Source of the DNA: Fidelibacterota bacterium
GTDB taxonomy: Bacteria > Pseudomonadota > Alphaproteobacteria > Rhodospirillales > Rhodospirillaceae
Assembly: GCA_947476895.1 (NCBI GenBank)
Contig: CANJRX010000003.1
Coordinates: 62,001-126,000 of the forward strand
DNA length: 64,000 nucleotides
Direction of reading: 5' to 3'
Below, piece after piece: positions 17,872 to 27,863 of this stretch (the first letter of the stretch is position 1; each line of letters begins with the position of its first letter). The position numbers were made by a program, and so were the translations under genes. The notes below the pieces were generated by a model, which did no database searches, was not told the origin of the DNA, and was given only the letters and a program-made list of their open reading frames with translations.

Positions 17872-18767
17872 TGCGCCCATCTCATTTCATTGTTTGCGCG
17901 GCCCTAATGCTGCTCGGCGCTTGCGGCAATCTGCCACAGCCGTTCCGTGGAACATCCAAAGTCACCACCGACAATCCGCTGCTGGATGTGCCCACGGCCG
18001 TCGGTATCGCAGTATTGCCCGTGCGCGGCGCACCGCAGCCGTTGGATACGCAGATCAGCACCGCCGTGGCGGCTCGTTTGCAATCTTACGAAATTCCCGC
18101 CGAAGCCGTTCCGGCCAACCTCGGCGTCGGCTTTACGCTGGAAGGCGAAGCCCGACCCGCCGAAAACACCGCCAACGGCACGGTTCCCGTGGTGGTCACC
18201 TGGACCCTGCGCTCGCGGCGCGGCGGACCCGTGCGCACGTATCGCCAGGTCGTGAGCATTCCCTCTACCGCCTGGCAAAGCGGCGACATGGTGACGGCCA
18301 CGACGCTCGGAAACGAAGCTGCGCTGGCGATCGGCGATATGTTGAACGGCATTTCCATTCCCGCCCAAGGGCCGGTGACCGCCGAAAGCACAGCGCCGCA
18401 GGCGAATTTCCCGACGGTCTCCGTCAAACCCGTTGAAGGCGCGCCCGGCGACGGCCGCGAATCGCTGCGCCTCGCTGTGCTGCAGTCTCTCAACTACAAC
18501 GGCGTGCGCCACGACGATGCGAATCCGCAAGTGACGCTGACCTGCACACTCACCAGCACGCCTTTTGAGTCGAATCTGCAGAAGGTCGAGATCGTGTGGC
18601 GGGCCCTGGACGCCCAAGGCAAGGAACTGGGCACGGTGAAATTGGACAACGCGATCCCGGTCGGCGCCTTAGACGGTCCCTGGGGTCCGACGGCCTTCGC
18701 CATCGCTGAAGCAGCCCTCAATGATCTTTTGGCCCTTTTGGCGACCCACGCACCGCCAAAACCCTAG
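17871..18767 (+). CDS. Lipoprotein of unknown function in the lgt-pgeF operon
   Basis: This 298-residue protein begins with a lipoprotein signal (CAALMLLGACGN, lipobox LGAC with the cysteine at residue 19), so it should be anchored in a membrane facing the periplasm. After it come two similar-looking segments. Each has the pattern of a predicted strand-helix module with IAVLPV or VSVKPV, a helix with AVAARLQSYEI or RLAVLQSLNYNGV, and a VTWTLRSRRG or VEIVWRALDAQG strand. This suggests an internal duplication. Its ATG shares a base with the pgeF stop. I do not recognise a named family, and no function can be assigned. Its position after lgt and pgeF suggests an envelope role. Confidence 0.75.
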   Translation: MRPSHFIVCAALMLLGACGNLPQPFRGTSKVTTDNPLLDVPTAVGIAVLPVRGAPQPLDTQISTAVAARLQSYEIPAEAVPANLGVGFTLEGEARPAENTANGTVPVVVTWTLRSRRGGPVRTYRQVVSIPSTAWQSGDMVTATTLGNEAALAIGDMLNGISIPAQGPVTAESTAPQANFPTVSVKPVEGAPGDGRESLRLAVLQSLNYNGVRHDDANPQVTLTCTLTSTPFESNLQKVEIVWRALDAQGKELGTVKLDNAIPVGALDGPWGPTAFAIAEAALNDLLALLATHAPPKP

Positions 18768-18805
18768 AGCCCCGTGCCTTTTTTGGGCGATGTGCTGCGA
18801 TCCCC

Positions 18806-18814
18806 TGTGGATAA
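18806..18814 (-). promoter_or_regulatory. Perfect DnaA box upstream of prs
   Basis: TTATCCACA on the minus strand in the 211-base gap between the lipoprotein gene and prs, about 165 bases before the prs start. A role for DnaA in prs transcription is possible but only inferred from the match. Confidence 0.5.
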
Positions 18815-18978
18815 AGTCACACATAAAATCGAAAGCGAAAATCATCGATAAATACGGTGTGACGCCGGTTTACAGTCCCATGACAGATTGATACTTTCCG
18901 CGCGCCTGAAGCGTCGTTTGAACGGTCAGGCGCCGGCCGGCGGTCGGAGGGGATTGTTAAGGGGCAGCGGGAAAACCC

Positions 18979-19911
18979 ATGAAAATTCTGGCTGGGAACA
19001 GCAATAAGCCGCTTGCCGAGGCCATTGTCGCCTGTCTGCATCAGCAGCTGACCAATGCCAGCATCAAGCGCTTCTCCGATATGGAGATTTTCGTGGAGAT
19101 CCACGAGAACGTGCGCGGCGAAGATGTGTTCGTCATCCAGTCGACTTCGTACCCCGCCAACGACAACCTGATGGAACTCTTGATCACGCTGGACGCCCTG
19201 CGCCGCGCTTCCGCGCGCCGCGTCACGGCTGTGATCCCCTATTACGGTTATGCCCGCCAAGACCGCAAAACCGGCGGTCGCACACCGATCACGGCCAAGT
19301 TGGTCGCGAACCTGGTGACGCAAGCCGGTGCGGCGCGTGTTCTCAGCATGGACCTGCACTCGGGCCAGATTCAGGGCTTCTTTGATATCCCGCTGGATAA
19401 CCTTTATTCCGCGCCGGTGTTCACCGACGACATTCAGGAAAAATTCAAAGGCCAAAACCCGGTGATCGTGTCGCCGGACGTGGGCGGCGTCGTGCGCGCC
19501 CGCGCTATCGCCAAACGCATTCACGCCGACTTGGCCATCATCGACAAACGCCGCGAAAAAGCCGGTGTGTCGGAAGTCATGAACATCATCGGTGAAGTCA
19601 AAGACCGCCCCTGCATCCTGGTGGACGACATCGTCGATTCCGCGGGTACGCTGTGCAACGCCGCTGTGGCCTTGATGAAAGAAGGCGCGAGCTCCGTGTC
19701 GGCTTACGTCACGCACGGTGTGTTGTCGGGCGGCGCGGTGGGGCGCGTGACATCATCGCCCCTTAAGGAACTGGTGATCACCGACAGCATCCAGGCCACG
19801 GAAGCCGTGCGCTTGGCCGATAACATCCGCCAGCTGTCCATTGCCCCCCTGATCGCCGAAGCCATCAAGCGCATCAGCCAGGAAGCCTCGGTCTCCAGCC
19901 TGTTCGAATAG
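18979..19911 (+). CDS. prs: Ribose-phosphate pyrophosphokinase
   Basis: This 310-residue cytosolic enzyme makes phosphoribosyl pyrophosphate from ribose 5-phosphate and ATP, feeding nucleotide, histidine and tryptophan synthesis. The class I family landmarks are present: [10 protein letters not shown] near residue 33, [11 protein letters not shown] at 88-97, the metal-binding [15 protein letters not shown] near residues 124-138, and the PRPP loop [11 protein letters not shown] near residue 216. A run GGGGAT...AAGGGG precedes the ATG. In this clade prs is commonly followed by rplY and pth, as here with two extra genes in between. Confidence 0.97.
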   Translation: MKILAGNSNKPLAEAIVACLHQQLTNASIKRFSDMEIFVEIHENVRGEDVFVIQSTSYPANDNLMELLITLDALRRASARRVTAVIPYYGYARQDRKTGGRTPITAKLVANLVTQAGAARVLSMDLHSGQIQGFFDIPLDNLYSAPVFTDDIQEKFKGQNPVIVSPDVGGVVRARAIAKRIHADLAIIDKRREKAGVSEVMNIIGEVKDRPCILVDDIVDSAGTLCNAAVALMKEGASSVSAYVTHGVLSGGAVGRVTSSPLKELVITDSIQATEAVRLADNIRQLSIAPLIAEAIKRISQEASVSSLFE

Positions 19912-20042
19912 CTGCTTCCGAATAGCCGTTACCGGGTAACAGTTTCCCGTCACAATTTGCCCGCGATTTCAGGTCGAATTGCCCATCGACTTTGCGCGTC
20001 TTTTGCGGTTTGCTTGGCACAGACTGAAAAGAGGCGGCCCAT

Positions 20043-20822
20043 ATGAGCGTTACCTGGTGGCGTGTTGCGGCGGTTCTGGTCTTGATGACAGCGAGCCTTC
20101 CGGCGTTCGCTGCTGAGGCCCCACAAAGTGGCACGAGTTCGTTTTCGCCAAAAGACCGCCAAGCCGATCTCGCCCGCCTTCGCAACTTCGTCTACCCGGA
20201 AGGCTTCAGCGATCAAGCCATCGTCCAGCTTGAGAACGGCAACGTGCCGCAAGATATTGCGGTTTCAGATTACGCGCGGCTTCACTGCGGTGAATCGAGC
20301 CGCCTCGTCCTCAATCCCTGCATGATCCGTTACGCCGAAGGCAAGAACGCGGTGTTCTACGTTATCACGCAAGGCGGCAACATGCGGTTCAGCAATGCTG
20401 TGGATGCTGCGGCATTCTACCGCGAACACATCACCGACACCGCCAGCCAGCTGGCGATGGAAGTCGATATCATGAACATGTTCGTCGAAGATTTTTGCGC
20501 CCAGATCGCGGCAGGTGCTCGCGCCGCCGACATCTTACGCGCGCGCGGCGGTGACCGGCCACGCATCAATCATCCCATCGCGCCGACAAATCCCGACGCC
20601 AAATACCAATTCTCGAATTTGTTTTCGTGGGACAAATGCGCGAAATGCGTAGGGATTATCGCGGTAAATCAGCCTGACGACGCGCCCGCACCAAGCTGCG
20701 GGGCTTTACGCAAACAAAGCACGCCGAACATCGCTTACTTTGTCGTGGATCGCACCACCAGCCGCGGCCATCGCTCGCTCGATGAGAGCCTGAGCGAATT
20801 CACAAAACTGGCCCAGCGCTAA
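20043..20822 (+). CDS. Exported cysteine-containing protein of unknown function
   Basis: This 259-residue protein starts with a clear signal peptide (VAAVLVLMTASLPAFA, cleavage near residue 24), so the mature protein is periplasmic or secreted. The mature part has six cysteines (HCGE, NPCM, FCAQ, KCAKC, SCGA), which could form disulfides or bind a metal at the CAKC pair. The middle is mostly helical (AAAFYREHITDTASQLAMEVDIMNMF). I recognise no family. It stands 131 bases after prs and overlaps the convergent HAD gene by 4 bases. Confidence 0.7.
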   Translation: MSVTWWRVAAVLVLMTASLPAFAAEAPQSGTSSFSPKDRQADLARLRNFVYPEGFSDQAIVQLENGNVPQDIAVSDYARLHCGESSRLVLNPCMIRYAEGKNAVFYVITQGGNMRFSNAVDAAAFYREHITDTASQLAMEVDIMNMFVEDFCAQIAAGARAADILRARGGDRPRINHPIAPTNPDAKYQFSNLFSWDKCAKCVGIIAVNQPDDAPAPSCGALRKQSTPNIAYFVVDRTTSRGHRSLDESLSEFTKLAQR

Positions 20823-21481
20823 CCCCAGTCCACAACAGCCATACCGCCCGCGTTCGCGCGCTTGCGTAATTTGTTGTTGGGATTGACGGCCACGCCTTCA
20901 TCCGCCGCGCGCAGTAATTCGAAATCCGTGTGATGATCGGAGTAAGCGACCACCCGCTTAGGATCAGGCAACGTCTCAATATAGGCTTTCACGGCGGCCA
21001 ATTTATCGGGGCCATAGCAATTCTCGCCGTTCACGGCAGCCTGCAAACGATCCTCCTGCCACACCGAGCCGGTGGCGATCTGGTGATCGAAGCCAAGACG
21101 GCTTGCAAACACGCGCGCATAAAAATCGAAGCTGGCGGTGGCCAGCACCAGGTGATCGCCGGCGGCCTTGTGACGGGCGATGGCCGCCACGGCGCCCGGG
21201 CGGACGTGGGTTTTGAGCCAGCGGTCCACAAACGCCTCGGCCCAGCCGTGGACCTGCGCACGGGGTGCCCCGGCGATGGTGAGGGCCAGCATGCGGCCCT
21301 TCATCTGACTGCGGGTCATGAACCCGGCCTTATAGATGAGCCCCGCGACCAGCCCCCGGAGCACGATCCAGGCAACAGTAGGCCCGCCCCCGGCGCAAAA
21401 CAGCAGAAAGGGGGTATAGGTGCCCGCCCGGGTCACGGTCCGGTCCAGGTCAAACACGGCAATGGTGGGTGGGGCCGACAT
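20819..21481 (-). CDS. HAD-superfamily subfamily IB phosphatase
   Basis: This 220-residue haloacid-dehalogenase phosphatase has motif I FDLDRTVT, with nucleophile D11 and general acid D13. A helical cap follows with a possible membrane-associating stretch (GGGPTVAWIVLRGLVAGLIY). Motif II is LATASFDFY, motif III the lysine in GPDKLAAV, and motif IV YSDHHTDFELL. Relatives include phosphoserine phosphatase and membrane-linked acyltransferase-coupled phosphatases; the substrate is not determinable. The gene diverges from rplY and converges on the unknown exported protein. Confidence 0.85.
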   Translation of the reverse strand: MSAPPTIAVFDLDRTVTRAGTYTPFLLFCAGGGPTVAWIVLRGLVAGLIYKAGFMTRSQMKGRMLALTIAGAPRAQVHGWAEAFVDRWLKTHVRPGAVAAIARHKAAGDHLVLATASFDFYARVFASRLGFDHQIATGSVWQEDRLQAAVNGENCYGPDKLAAVKAYIETLPDPKRVVAYSDHHTDFELLRAADEGVAVNPNNKLRKRANAGGMAVVDWG

Positions 21482-21592
21482 TAAAGCCTCCTCTCTAAAA
21501 CCGCGGAAATCCGGGCTGTTTCCAGCCCTGGCTAGCTTGCTTTAGGGGTGGAACCCGTGTACATGACCGCCACCTTGCATTTGAGCAAGGCG

Positions 21593-21618
21593 GGCGCAGC
21601 ACCCCTGGAGGCTGCGCC
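21593..21618 (+). promoter_or_regulatory. Stem-loop in the rplY leader
   Basis: GGCGCAGC (21593-21600) and GCTGCGCC (21611-21618) form a perfect 8-base stem around a 10-base loop, 58 bases before the rplY start and clear of its AAAGGAG ribosome site. No T run follows, so it is not a terminator. It could be a leader structure used in ribosomal-protein autoregulation, but no known r-protein motif was recognised. Confidence 0.35.
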
Positions 21619-21675
21619 GGTGTCTCCCGAACCGCAATGTACGGGATATGCCATTGACCCTAAAGGAGAATATCG

Positions 21676-22413
21676 ATGCCTAAAACCAGCACTTTGCAGG
21701 TAACGGGGCGCGATCGGGCAGGTAAGGGGGCAGCTCGTGCCACACGTCGCGGGGGCCTTGTGCCCGGCGTGATTTATGGCGGCAACCAAGATGCCACGCT
21801 GATCGCCCTCGAACCCAAGATCCTCGTTTCCCTGATGCACGACCCCGCCTTCAAGACCAACATCTTTGAAGTCGAGATCAGCGGTAAAAAGCAGCGCACC
21901 ATGGCTATGGACGTGCAGCTTCACCCGGTCAGCGATCAACCGATCCATGCCGACTTCCGCCGCATTGAAAAAGACACCGTGGTGCGCGTGCCGATTCCGG
22001 TGCGCTTCCATAACGAAGGCGCTTCGCCCGGCATTAAAGTCGGCGGCGTGCTCAACATCGTGCGTCACGACGTCGAAGTGCGCGCCCGTCCCGATGACTT
22101 GCCCGACCACATCGATGTGGATCTGACCGGTCTCAAGATCGGTGACTCGGTGCACATGGATTCCGTCACCCTGCCGAATGGCGTGAAGCCAAGCATCGCG
22201 CGTAACTTCACGATCTGCACCATCGCGCCGCCGACCGTCATGACAGTGGAAGAGGAAACTCCCGCCGCTGGTGCGACCCCGGCCGAAGGCGCTGCCGCGG
22301 CTCCCGCCGCTGGCGCCGCTGCTGCTGGAGCTGCTGCTCCGGCTGCTGGTGCCAAAGGTGCTCCGGCTGCCAAAGGCGCTGCTGCCGCTCCGGCCGCTGC
22401 GAAGAAGAAGTAA
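21676..22413 (+). CDS. rplY: 50S ribosomal protein L25/general stress protein Ctc
   Basis: This is the 245-residue long form of L25, which binds 5S rRNA on the large ribosomal subunit. The amino-terminal L25 domain (GRDRAGKGAARATRRGGLVPGVIYGG) is followed by the TL5/CTC beta domain with HVDFRRIEKDTVVRVPIPVRF-like sequence (here HADFRR). The last 55 residues are almost only alanine, proline and glycine with a lysine end (AAAPAAAKKK), longer than usual. An AAAGGAG lies 9 bases before the ATG. A hairpin and pth follow. Confidence 0.96.
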   Translation: MPKTSTLQVTGRDRAGKGAARATRRGGLVPGVIYGGNQDATLIALEPKILVSLMHDPAFKTNIFEVEISGKKQRTMAMDVQLHPVSDQPIHADFRRIEKDTVVRVPIPVRFHNEGASPGIKVGGVLNIVRHDVEVRARPDDLPDHIDVDLTGLKIGDSVHMDSVTLPNGVKPSIARNFTICTIAPPTVMTVEEETPAAGATPAEGAAAAPAAGAAAAGAAAPAAGAKGAPAAKGAAAAPAAAKKK

Positions 22414-22423
22414 GACCCTTGCC

Positions 22424-22454
22424 GCCGCTCATCCATCGCGTATGGGTGAGCGGC
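22424..22454 (+). terminator. Hairpin between rplY and pth, possible weak terminator
   Basis: GCCGCTCATCC (22424-22434) pairs with GGGTGAGCGGC (22444-22454), one pair being a G-U. The downstream T run is short (TTT after five other bases), so termination may be partial and allow reduced expression of pth and ychF. Confidence 0.45.
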
Positions 22455-22487
22455 GCGCATGTTTCTCCCAGCTAAGGAAACCCGGTC

Positions 22488-23114
22488 ATGCGGCTTCTGG
22501 TAGGCTTGGGAAATCCCGGCACGGAATACGCTTTCAACCGACACAACATCGGCTTTCTGGCGGTTGACGCCATCGCCGAGCAATACCGCCTGTCGCCGTG
22601 GCGTGCGCGCTTTCAGGGTGTTGTGGCGGAAGGCTTCGTCAACGGCATGAAGGTGCTGGCGCTGAAACCCGGCACCTATATGAATCTCTCCGGCCAGGCG
22701 GTTGGCGAGGCGATGCGCTTTTTCAAGATGACGCCTGAAGACGTGATTGTGATTTACGACGAGATCGAGATCACACCGGGCAAGGTGAAGGTTAAACAAG
22801 GCGGCGGCAGCGCCGGCCATAACGGCATTAAAAGCATCGATGCCCACATTGGCGAAAACTACTGGCGTGTGCGCTTAGGTGTTGGCCGGCCCGAGACCAA
22901 AGCCGGCGTCACCAACCATGTGCTGCAGAACTTCGCCAAGAGCGATGTCGATTGGCTGGGAAAGCTTTTGAATGCTGTGGCCGATGCCGCGCCGCTGATC
23001 ATTGCGGGCAACGAGAGCAAGTTTATGACGAAGGTGGCGCTGTTAACTGCGCCGCCCGTTGAGAAAAAAGAGCCTGAGAAAAAAGACAAACCGGAAGTAA
23101 CGGAGACTAAGTAG
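22488..23114 (+). CDS. pth: Peptidyl-tRNA hydrolase
   Basis: This 208-residue cytosolic esterase recycles peptidyl-tRNAs dropped from ribosomes. LVGLGNPGTEYAFNRHNIGF contains the catalytic H19. MNLSGQAV, the aspartate in IVIYDEIE, and GGGSAGHNGIKSID are the other family landmarks. The last 20 residues are a charged tail (EKKEPEKKDKP) beyond the usual length of about 190. It sits between rplY and ychF, as in many bacteria. Confidence 0.96.
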   Translation: MRLLVGLGNPGTEYAFNRHNIGFLAVDAIAEQYRLSPWRARFQGVVAEGFVNGMKVLALKPGTYMNLSGQAVGEAMRFFKMTPEDVIVIYDEIEITPGKVKVKQGGGSAGHNGIKSIDAHIGENYWRVRLGVGRPETKAGVTNHVLQNFAKSDVDWLGKLLNAVADAAPLIIAGNESKFMTKVALLTAPPVEKKEPEKKDKPEVTETK

Positions 23115-23119
23115 ATCCT

Positions 23120-24223
23120 ATGGGTTTTAACTGCGGTATCGTTGGCCTGCCCAACGTCGGCAAATCCACATTGTTCAACGCGCTGACGGCGACCGCCGCG
23201 GCTCAGGCGGCGAACTTTCCGTTCTGCACGATTGAGCCCAACGTCGGGCGTGTGGCTGTGCCGGATGAGCGCCTTGAGACGCTGGCCAAGATCGGCAAGT
23301 CCGCCAAGATCATCGCGACGCAGCTGGAGTTCGTGGATATCGCGGGACTGGTGCGGGGCGCGAGTAAAGGCGAAGGCTTAGGCAATAAGTTCCTCGCCAA
23401 CATCCGCGAAGTTGACGCCGTGGTGCATGTGCTGCGCTGTTTTGAAGACGGCAATGTCACCCACGTTGAAAACTCCATCGATCCCATTCGCGATGCCGAA
23501 ACCGTTGAAACTGAATTGATGCTCTCGGACCTCGAAAGCCTTGAGCGCCGCGCCGATCAGGCTGGCAAGAAGGCCAAAAGCGGCGATAAAGAAACCAAAG
23601 AAATGCTGGCGGTGATGGAGCCCGTGCTGGTGGCCTTGCGCGCCGGCAAGCCCGCCCGCACCGCGCGCCCCGAAGACCCCGCCGCGCGCAAAATTTTCAA
23701 CGGCCTGCAGTTGCTGACCGGAAAACCCGTTCTCTATGTTTGCAATGTCGAAGAAAGCAGCGCGGCTACCGGCAACGCGCTCTCGGCCAAAGTCGCCGCA
23801 CGCGCCAAGGCTGAAGGTGCCGGCATGGTGGTGATTTCCGCCGCCATCGAAGCCGAAGTGTCTCAGCTGACCGAAGTCGCTGAGCAGAAAGAGTTCTTGG
23901 AAAGCCTGGGCTTGAAAGAAACCGGCCTGACTCAGGTTATTCGCGCGGGTTACACCTTGCTCGACCTCATCACCTATTTCACCGTCGGCCCGAAAGAAAC
24001 CCGCGCTTGGACCATCCGCGCGGGCACCAAAGCGCCGCAAGCCGCCGCCGTGATCCATAACGATTTCGAGAAGGGCTTCATTCGCTCTGAAACCATCGCC
24101 TACAAAGACTTCGTAGCGCTGGGCGGCGAACAAGGCGCCAAAGACGCCGGCAAAGCCCGCTCCGAAGGCAAGGACTACACCGTTGCTGATGGTGACGTGC
24201 TGCACTTCTTGTTTAACGTCTAG
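23120..24223 (+). CDS. ychF: Redox-regulated ATPase YchF (Obg family)
   Basis: This 367-residue ribosome-associated P-loop protein of the OLA1/YchF branch binds ATP rather than GTP and takes part in translation and oxidative stress control. The P loop GLPNVGKST is at residues 9-17, switch II is [17 protein letters not shown], and the altered G4 motif is NVEE, diagnostic for YchF. The carboxy-terminal TGS domain is intact ([19 protein letters not shown] through [11 protein letters not shown]). It follows pth by 5 bases and is likely cotranscribed. Confidence 0.97.
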   Translation: MGFNCGIVGLPNVGKSTLFNALTATAAAQAANFPFCTIEPNVGRVAVPDERLETLAKIGKSAKIIATQLEFVDIAGLVRGASKGEGLGNKFLANIREVDAVVHVLRCFEDGNVTHVENSIDPIRDAETVETELMLSDLESLERRADQAGKKAKSGDKETKEMLAVMEPVLVALRAGKPARTARPEDPAARKIFNGLQLLTGKPVLYVCNVEESSAATGNALSAKVAARAKAEGAGMVVISAAIEAEVSQLTEVAEQKEFLESLGLKETGLTQVIRAGYTLLDLITYFTVGPKETRAWTIRAGTKAPQAAAVIHNDFEKGFIRSETIAYKDFVALGGEQGAKDAGKARSEGKDYTVADGDVLHFLFNV

Positions 24224-24240
24224 GCTCGGCTCCGATTTAA

Positions 24241-25001
<761 letters not shown>

Positions 25002-25002
<1 letters not shown>

Positions 25003-25033
25003 AAACGCCGGTCTCTTTCGAAACCGGCGTTTT
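25002..25033 (+). terminator. Intrinsic terminator between the methyltransferase and petC
   Basis: AAAACGCCGGT (25002-25012) and ACCGGCGTTTT (25023-25033) form a perfect 11-base stem with a 10-base loop. The left arm begins in the methyltransferase stop codon. The symmetric A and T ends let it serve both this gene and the convergent pet operon, which ends 22 bases away. Confidence 0.9.
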
Positions 25034-25055
25034 GTATTTTGCGTGAAGCAATCCC

Positions 25056-25814
25056 TTAGTGCGGGATGTTCTTCCACATGCGGCGTTTGGCGAGGAAGGC
25101 CAGTACCGCGAAGATCAGCGCGTACAAGGTGACGCGCAGGCCCGTGGAATGACGCGCTTCCAGCTTGGGCTCGGCGGCCCAATGCAGGAACGCGGTCACG
25201 TCCTTGGCCACGTGCGCGGCATCGTTCGGTGAACCATCGGCAAAGGTCACGACACCGTCGGTGATCTGCTTGGTCATGGCGATCTGATGGCCGGGAAAGT
25301 ACTTGTTATAGCTCATGCCCGTCACGAGCTGCACACCCGCGGGCGGCTCTTCGTAGCCCAGCAGCAGATGGTAGACGTAATCGGGGCCGCCTTCGCGGGC
25401 CTTGGTCATCAACGAAAGGTCCGGCGGCAGCGCGCCGCCATTGGACATACGCGCGAGCGCGTCGTTGGCGAAAGGCTTAGGCAAGCGGTCCGAGGGCTTG
25501 GCTTTACGTTTGAACATATCACCTTCGTCGTTCGGGCCGTCTTGCACTTCGTATTCGGCGGCGAGCGTCTTGACCTGCTCTTCGCTGTAACCGAGGGCTT
25601 CGAAGTTGCGGAAGGAAATGTAGTTCAGCGAATGGCAGGCCGAGCACACGTCCTTATAAACCTGGAAGCCGCGTTGCAGCTGGGCGCGGTCGAAGGTGCC
25701 GAGCACGCCGTCGAAACTCCACTTCTCTTTCGGAATTTCAACGTGCTCGGCGGCTTGGGCCGAAACGGCGGTGAAGGTGAACGCCGCGGTGGCGGCCAGA
25801 AGGATCTTTTTCAT
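25056..25814 (-). CDS. petC: Cytochrome c1 of the bc1 complex
   Basis: This 252-residue c-type cytochrome subunit of ubiquinol-cytochrome c reductase passes electrons from the Rieske protein to cytochrome c in the periplasm. A signal peptide ends at SAQA near residue 21. Heme attaches at CSACH (57-61). The distal methionine is in the region TGMSYNKYFPGHQIAM. A carboxy-terminal membrane anchor (LYALIFAVLAFLAKRRMWK) closes the protein. The start at 25814 is chosen over an upstream frame start because it begins the signal peptide and follows the petB stop by 4 bases, with GGAG inside the petB end. Confidence 0.97.
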   Translation of the reverse strand: MKKILLAATAAFTFTAVSAQAAEHVEIPKEKWSFDGVLGTFDRAQLQRGFQVYKDVCSACHSLNYISFRNFEALGYSEEQVKTLAAEYEVQDGPNDEGDMFKRKAKPSDRLPKPFANDALARMSNGGALPPDLSLMTKAREGGPDYVYHLLLGYEEPPAGVQLVTGMSYNKYFPGHQIAMTKQITDGVVTFADGSPNDAAHVAKDVTAFLHWAAEPKLEARHSTGLRVTLYALIFAVLAFLAKRRMWKNIPH

Positions 25815-25818
25815 GGCG

Positions 25819-27039
25819 TTACTCCGCGGCCTTGAGAACGGACTGACTGATACTGGCCGGCAGGGGCTTAGGCGTTTCAACCCAACCCAACACCGGCATG
25901 ATGACGGCGAAGTGGCCGAAATACCAAAGCGTGCCGATCAGGCCGATGGTCGGGATGATGCCTTCCGGCGGCTGAGCGCCGACCCATCCAAGGATGAGCA
26001 CGTCGATGACCCAAACCACGAAGAAGATGCGGAAGACCGGACGGAAGTTGCCCGAGCGTACGCGGCTGGTGTCGAGCCATGGCAAGGCGAACAGGATCAG
26101 GATCGCGCCGAACATCGCAATGATGCCCAGCAGCTTGTTCGGGATCGAACGCAAGATCGCGTAGAACGGCAGGTAGTACCATTCAGGCACGATATGCTCT
26201 GGCGTCTGCAACGGATTGGCTTTGACGTAGTTGACCGCTTCGCCCAGCGCATTGGGGAACCAGAACACGGCGGTGAAATAAATCACCACGAATACCGCGA
26301 GGCCGAACACGTCCTTCATGACGTAGTAGGGGAAGAACGGGATTTTGTCGGCGGGTGTCGCATCAATGCCGAGCGGGTTGTTGGCGCCCGGAACGTGCAA
26401 AGCCCAGATGTGCAGGAAGATCAGGCCGACGATCACGAACGGCAACAGATAGTGCAGCGAGAAGAAGCGGTTCAGCGTGGGGTTGTCGACCGAGAAGCCG
26501 CCCCACAGCAGGGTCACGATGGAATCACCAATTCCCGGAATGGCCGAGAAGAAGCTGGTGATCACGGTCGCGCCCCAGAAGCTCATCTGGCCCCACGGCA
26601 GCACGTAGCCCAGGAAGGCCGTCGCCATCATGGCGAGGTAGATCAGAAGGCCGATCCACCATAACACTTCGCGCGGCGCTTTGTACGAGCCGTAGTACAT
26701 GCCGCGCAGGATGTGGATGTAGACCACCATGAAGAAGAAGCTGGCGCCGTTGGCATGCATATAGCGGATCAGCCAGCCGTAGTTCACATCGCGCATGATG
26801 TGTTCGACGCTGTCGAAAGCCAGCGTGACATGCGGCGTGTAGTTCATGGCCAGGAAGATGCCGGAGAAGATCATCACCGCCAGCATGAACATGGCCAGTG
26901 AGCCGAAGTTCCACCAGTAGTTCAGGTTACGCGGCACCGGGTACTTGGTACCCAGCGAGTGATCGATCCAGCTGATGATCGGCAGACGCTCTTCGTGCCA
27001 ATCCAACGCTTTTTTCCAGATGCTTTTTTCAGTGCTCAT
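25819..27039 (-). CDS. petB: Cytochrome b of the bc1 complex
   Basis: This 406-residue integral membrane subunit holds hemes bL and bH and the two quinone sites. About eight membrane helices are visible. The heme-ligand histidines fall in [22 protein letters not shown] and [20 protein letters not shown]. The quinol-oxidation site motif PEWY is present ([19 protein letters not shown]). It is the middle gene of petABC, 13 bases after petA and 4 before petC. Confidence 0.98.
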   Translation of the reverse strand: MSTEKSIWKKALDWHEERLPIISWIDHSLGTKYPVPRNLNYWWNFGSLAMFMLAVMIFSGIFLAMNYTPHVTLAFDSVEHIMRDVNYGWLIRYMHANGASFFFMVVYIHILRGMYYGSYKAPREVLWWIGLLIYLAMMATAFLGYVLPWGQMSFWGATVITSFFSAIPGIGDSIVTLLWGGFSVDNPTLNRFFSLHYLLPFVIVGLIFLHIWALHVPGANNPLGIDATPADKIPFFPYYVMKDVFGLAVFVVIYFTAVFWFPNALGEAVNYVKANPLQTPEHIVPEWYYLPFYAILRSIPNKLLGIIAMFGAILILFALPWLDTSRVRSGNFRPVFRIFFVVWVIDVLILGWVGAQPPEGIIPTIGLIGTLWYFGHFAVIMPVLGWVETPKPLPASISQSVLKAAE

Positions 27040-27052
27040 GATGCTGCTCCCC

Positions 27053-27610
27053 TTAACCGATCAACACGGTGGTATCGGTGAGGAACTTGATCGGCGGCAC
27101 TGCGAGATTGCGCGGTGCGGGTCCTTTGCGGATGCGCCCCGAGGTATCGTACTGCGAGCCGTGGCAGGGGCAGAACCAGCCGCCGAATTCGCCGCGCGGC
27201 TCGGTGACCTTCACGCCTTGCGGGATGCAGCCGAAGTGGGTGCAGATGCCCGAAACGATCAGGTATTTGTCTTTGCCTTTGGTCACGCGCTGCTCATCGG
27301 TCTGCGGATCACGCAGTTCCGAGAGTTGAACTTTACGCGCCGCTTCGATTTCAGCGGGGGTGCGGTGTGCAACGAACACCGGGCTGCCGCGCCACATCAC
27401 GCTGATGCGCTGGCCTTCGGCGACGCCGGAGATATTGAATTCAGTGGTCGAGAGCGCCAGTGTGTCGGCGGCCGGGTTCATGCTGTGGATCAGCGGCCAA
27501 ACCATCATGGCTCCGCCAACAGCGCCCATTGCAATCGTCGTGTGTAACAAAAAGTCGCGACGCGTTTCGCCTGCCGGATCGGCGGCATGAGCGTGTGCGG
27601 TGTTCGCCAT
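27053..27610 (-). CDS. petA: Rieske iron-sulfur subunit of the bc1 complex
   Basis: This 185-residue protein carries the [2Fe-2S] Rieske cluster that takes electrons from ubiquinol. An amino-terminal twin-arginine segment ([19 protein letters not shown]) is both Tat signal and membrane anchor. Cluster ligands are CTHFGC at 123-128 and CPCHGS at 147-152. AAGGAA lies 8 bases before the ATG at 27610; the longer open frame lacks such a site. It leads petABC, divergent from trmL across a 253-base gap in which I found no convincing promoter. Confidence 0.97.
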   Translation of the reverse strand: MANTAHAHAADPAGETRRDFLLHTTIAMGAVGGAMMVWPLIHSMNPAADTLALSTTEFNISGVAEGQRISVMWRGSPVFVAHRTPAEIEAARKVQLSELRDPQTDEQRVTKGKDKYLIVSGICTHFGCIPQGVKVTEPRGEFGGWFCPCHGSQYDTSGRIRKGPAPRNLAVPPIKFLTDTTVLIG

Positions 27611-27863
27611 GATGTATTCCTTCTCTATGACCCCGTGGTCTCTTCCGCACCGCACAACCACACGTAGCTTTTGATTCAAGCGTTTTTGGAATTACGCTCG
27701 CAGCAAAAGGGGTTAGCAGTGGGTGAACCTGTAGACTTTACCGAACCCTAGGACCGGCCCCAACCGGCGGAAGCAAAAGGGTTTTCAGCGCCGCGGGTAT
27801 AGAATAAAAAGCCCTTCTTGAAAAGACCCGGCGGGGCTTAACCCACCCTTATGAACCATCATT

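Noticed and set aside
22300-22400. GCTGCT-rich repetitive DNA
   Set aside because: It is the coding sequence for the alanine-rich L25 tail, not an independent repeat element.
25696-26664. A 322-codon plus-strand open frame inside petB
   Set aside because: It is opposite the cytochrome b gene, which has all expected motifs; the product is highly charged low-complexity sequence.
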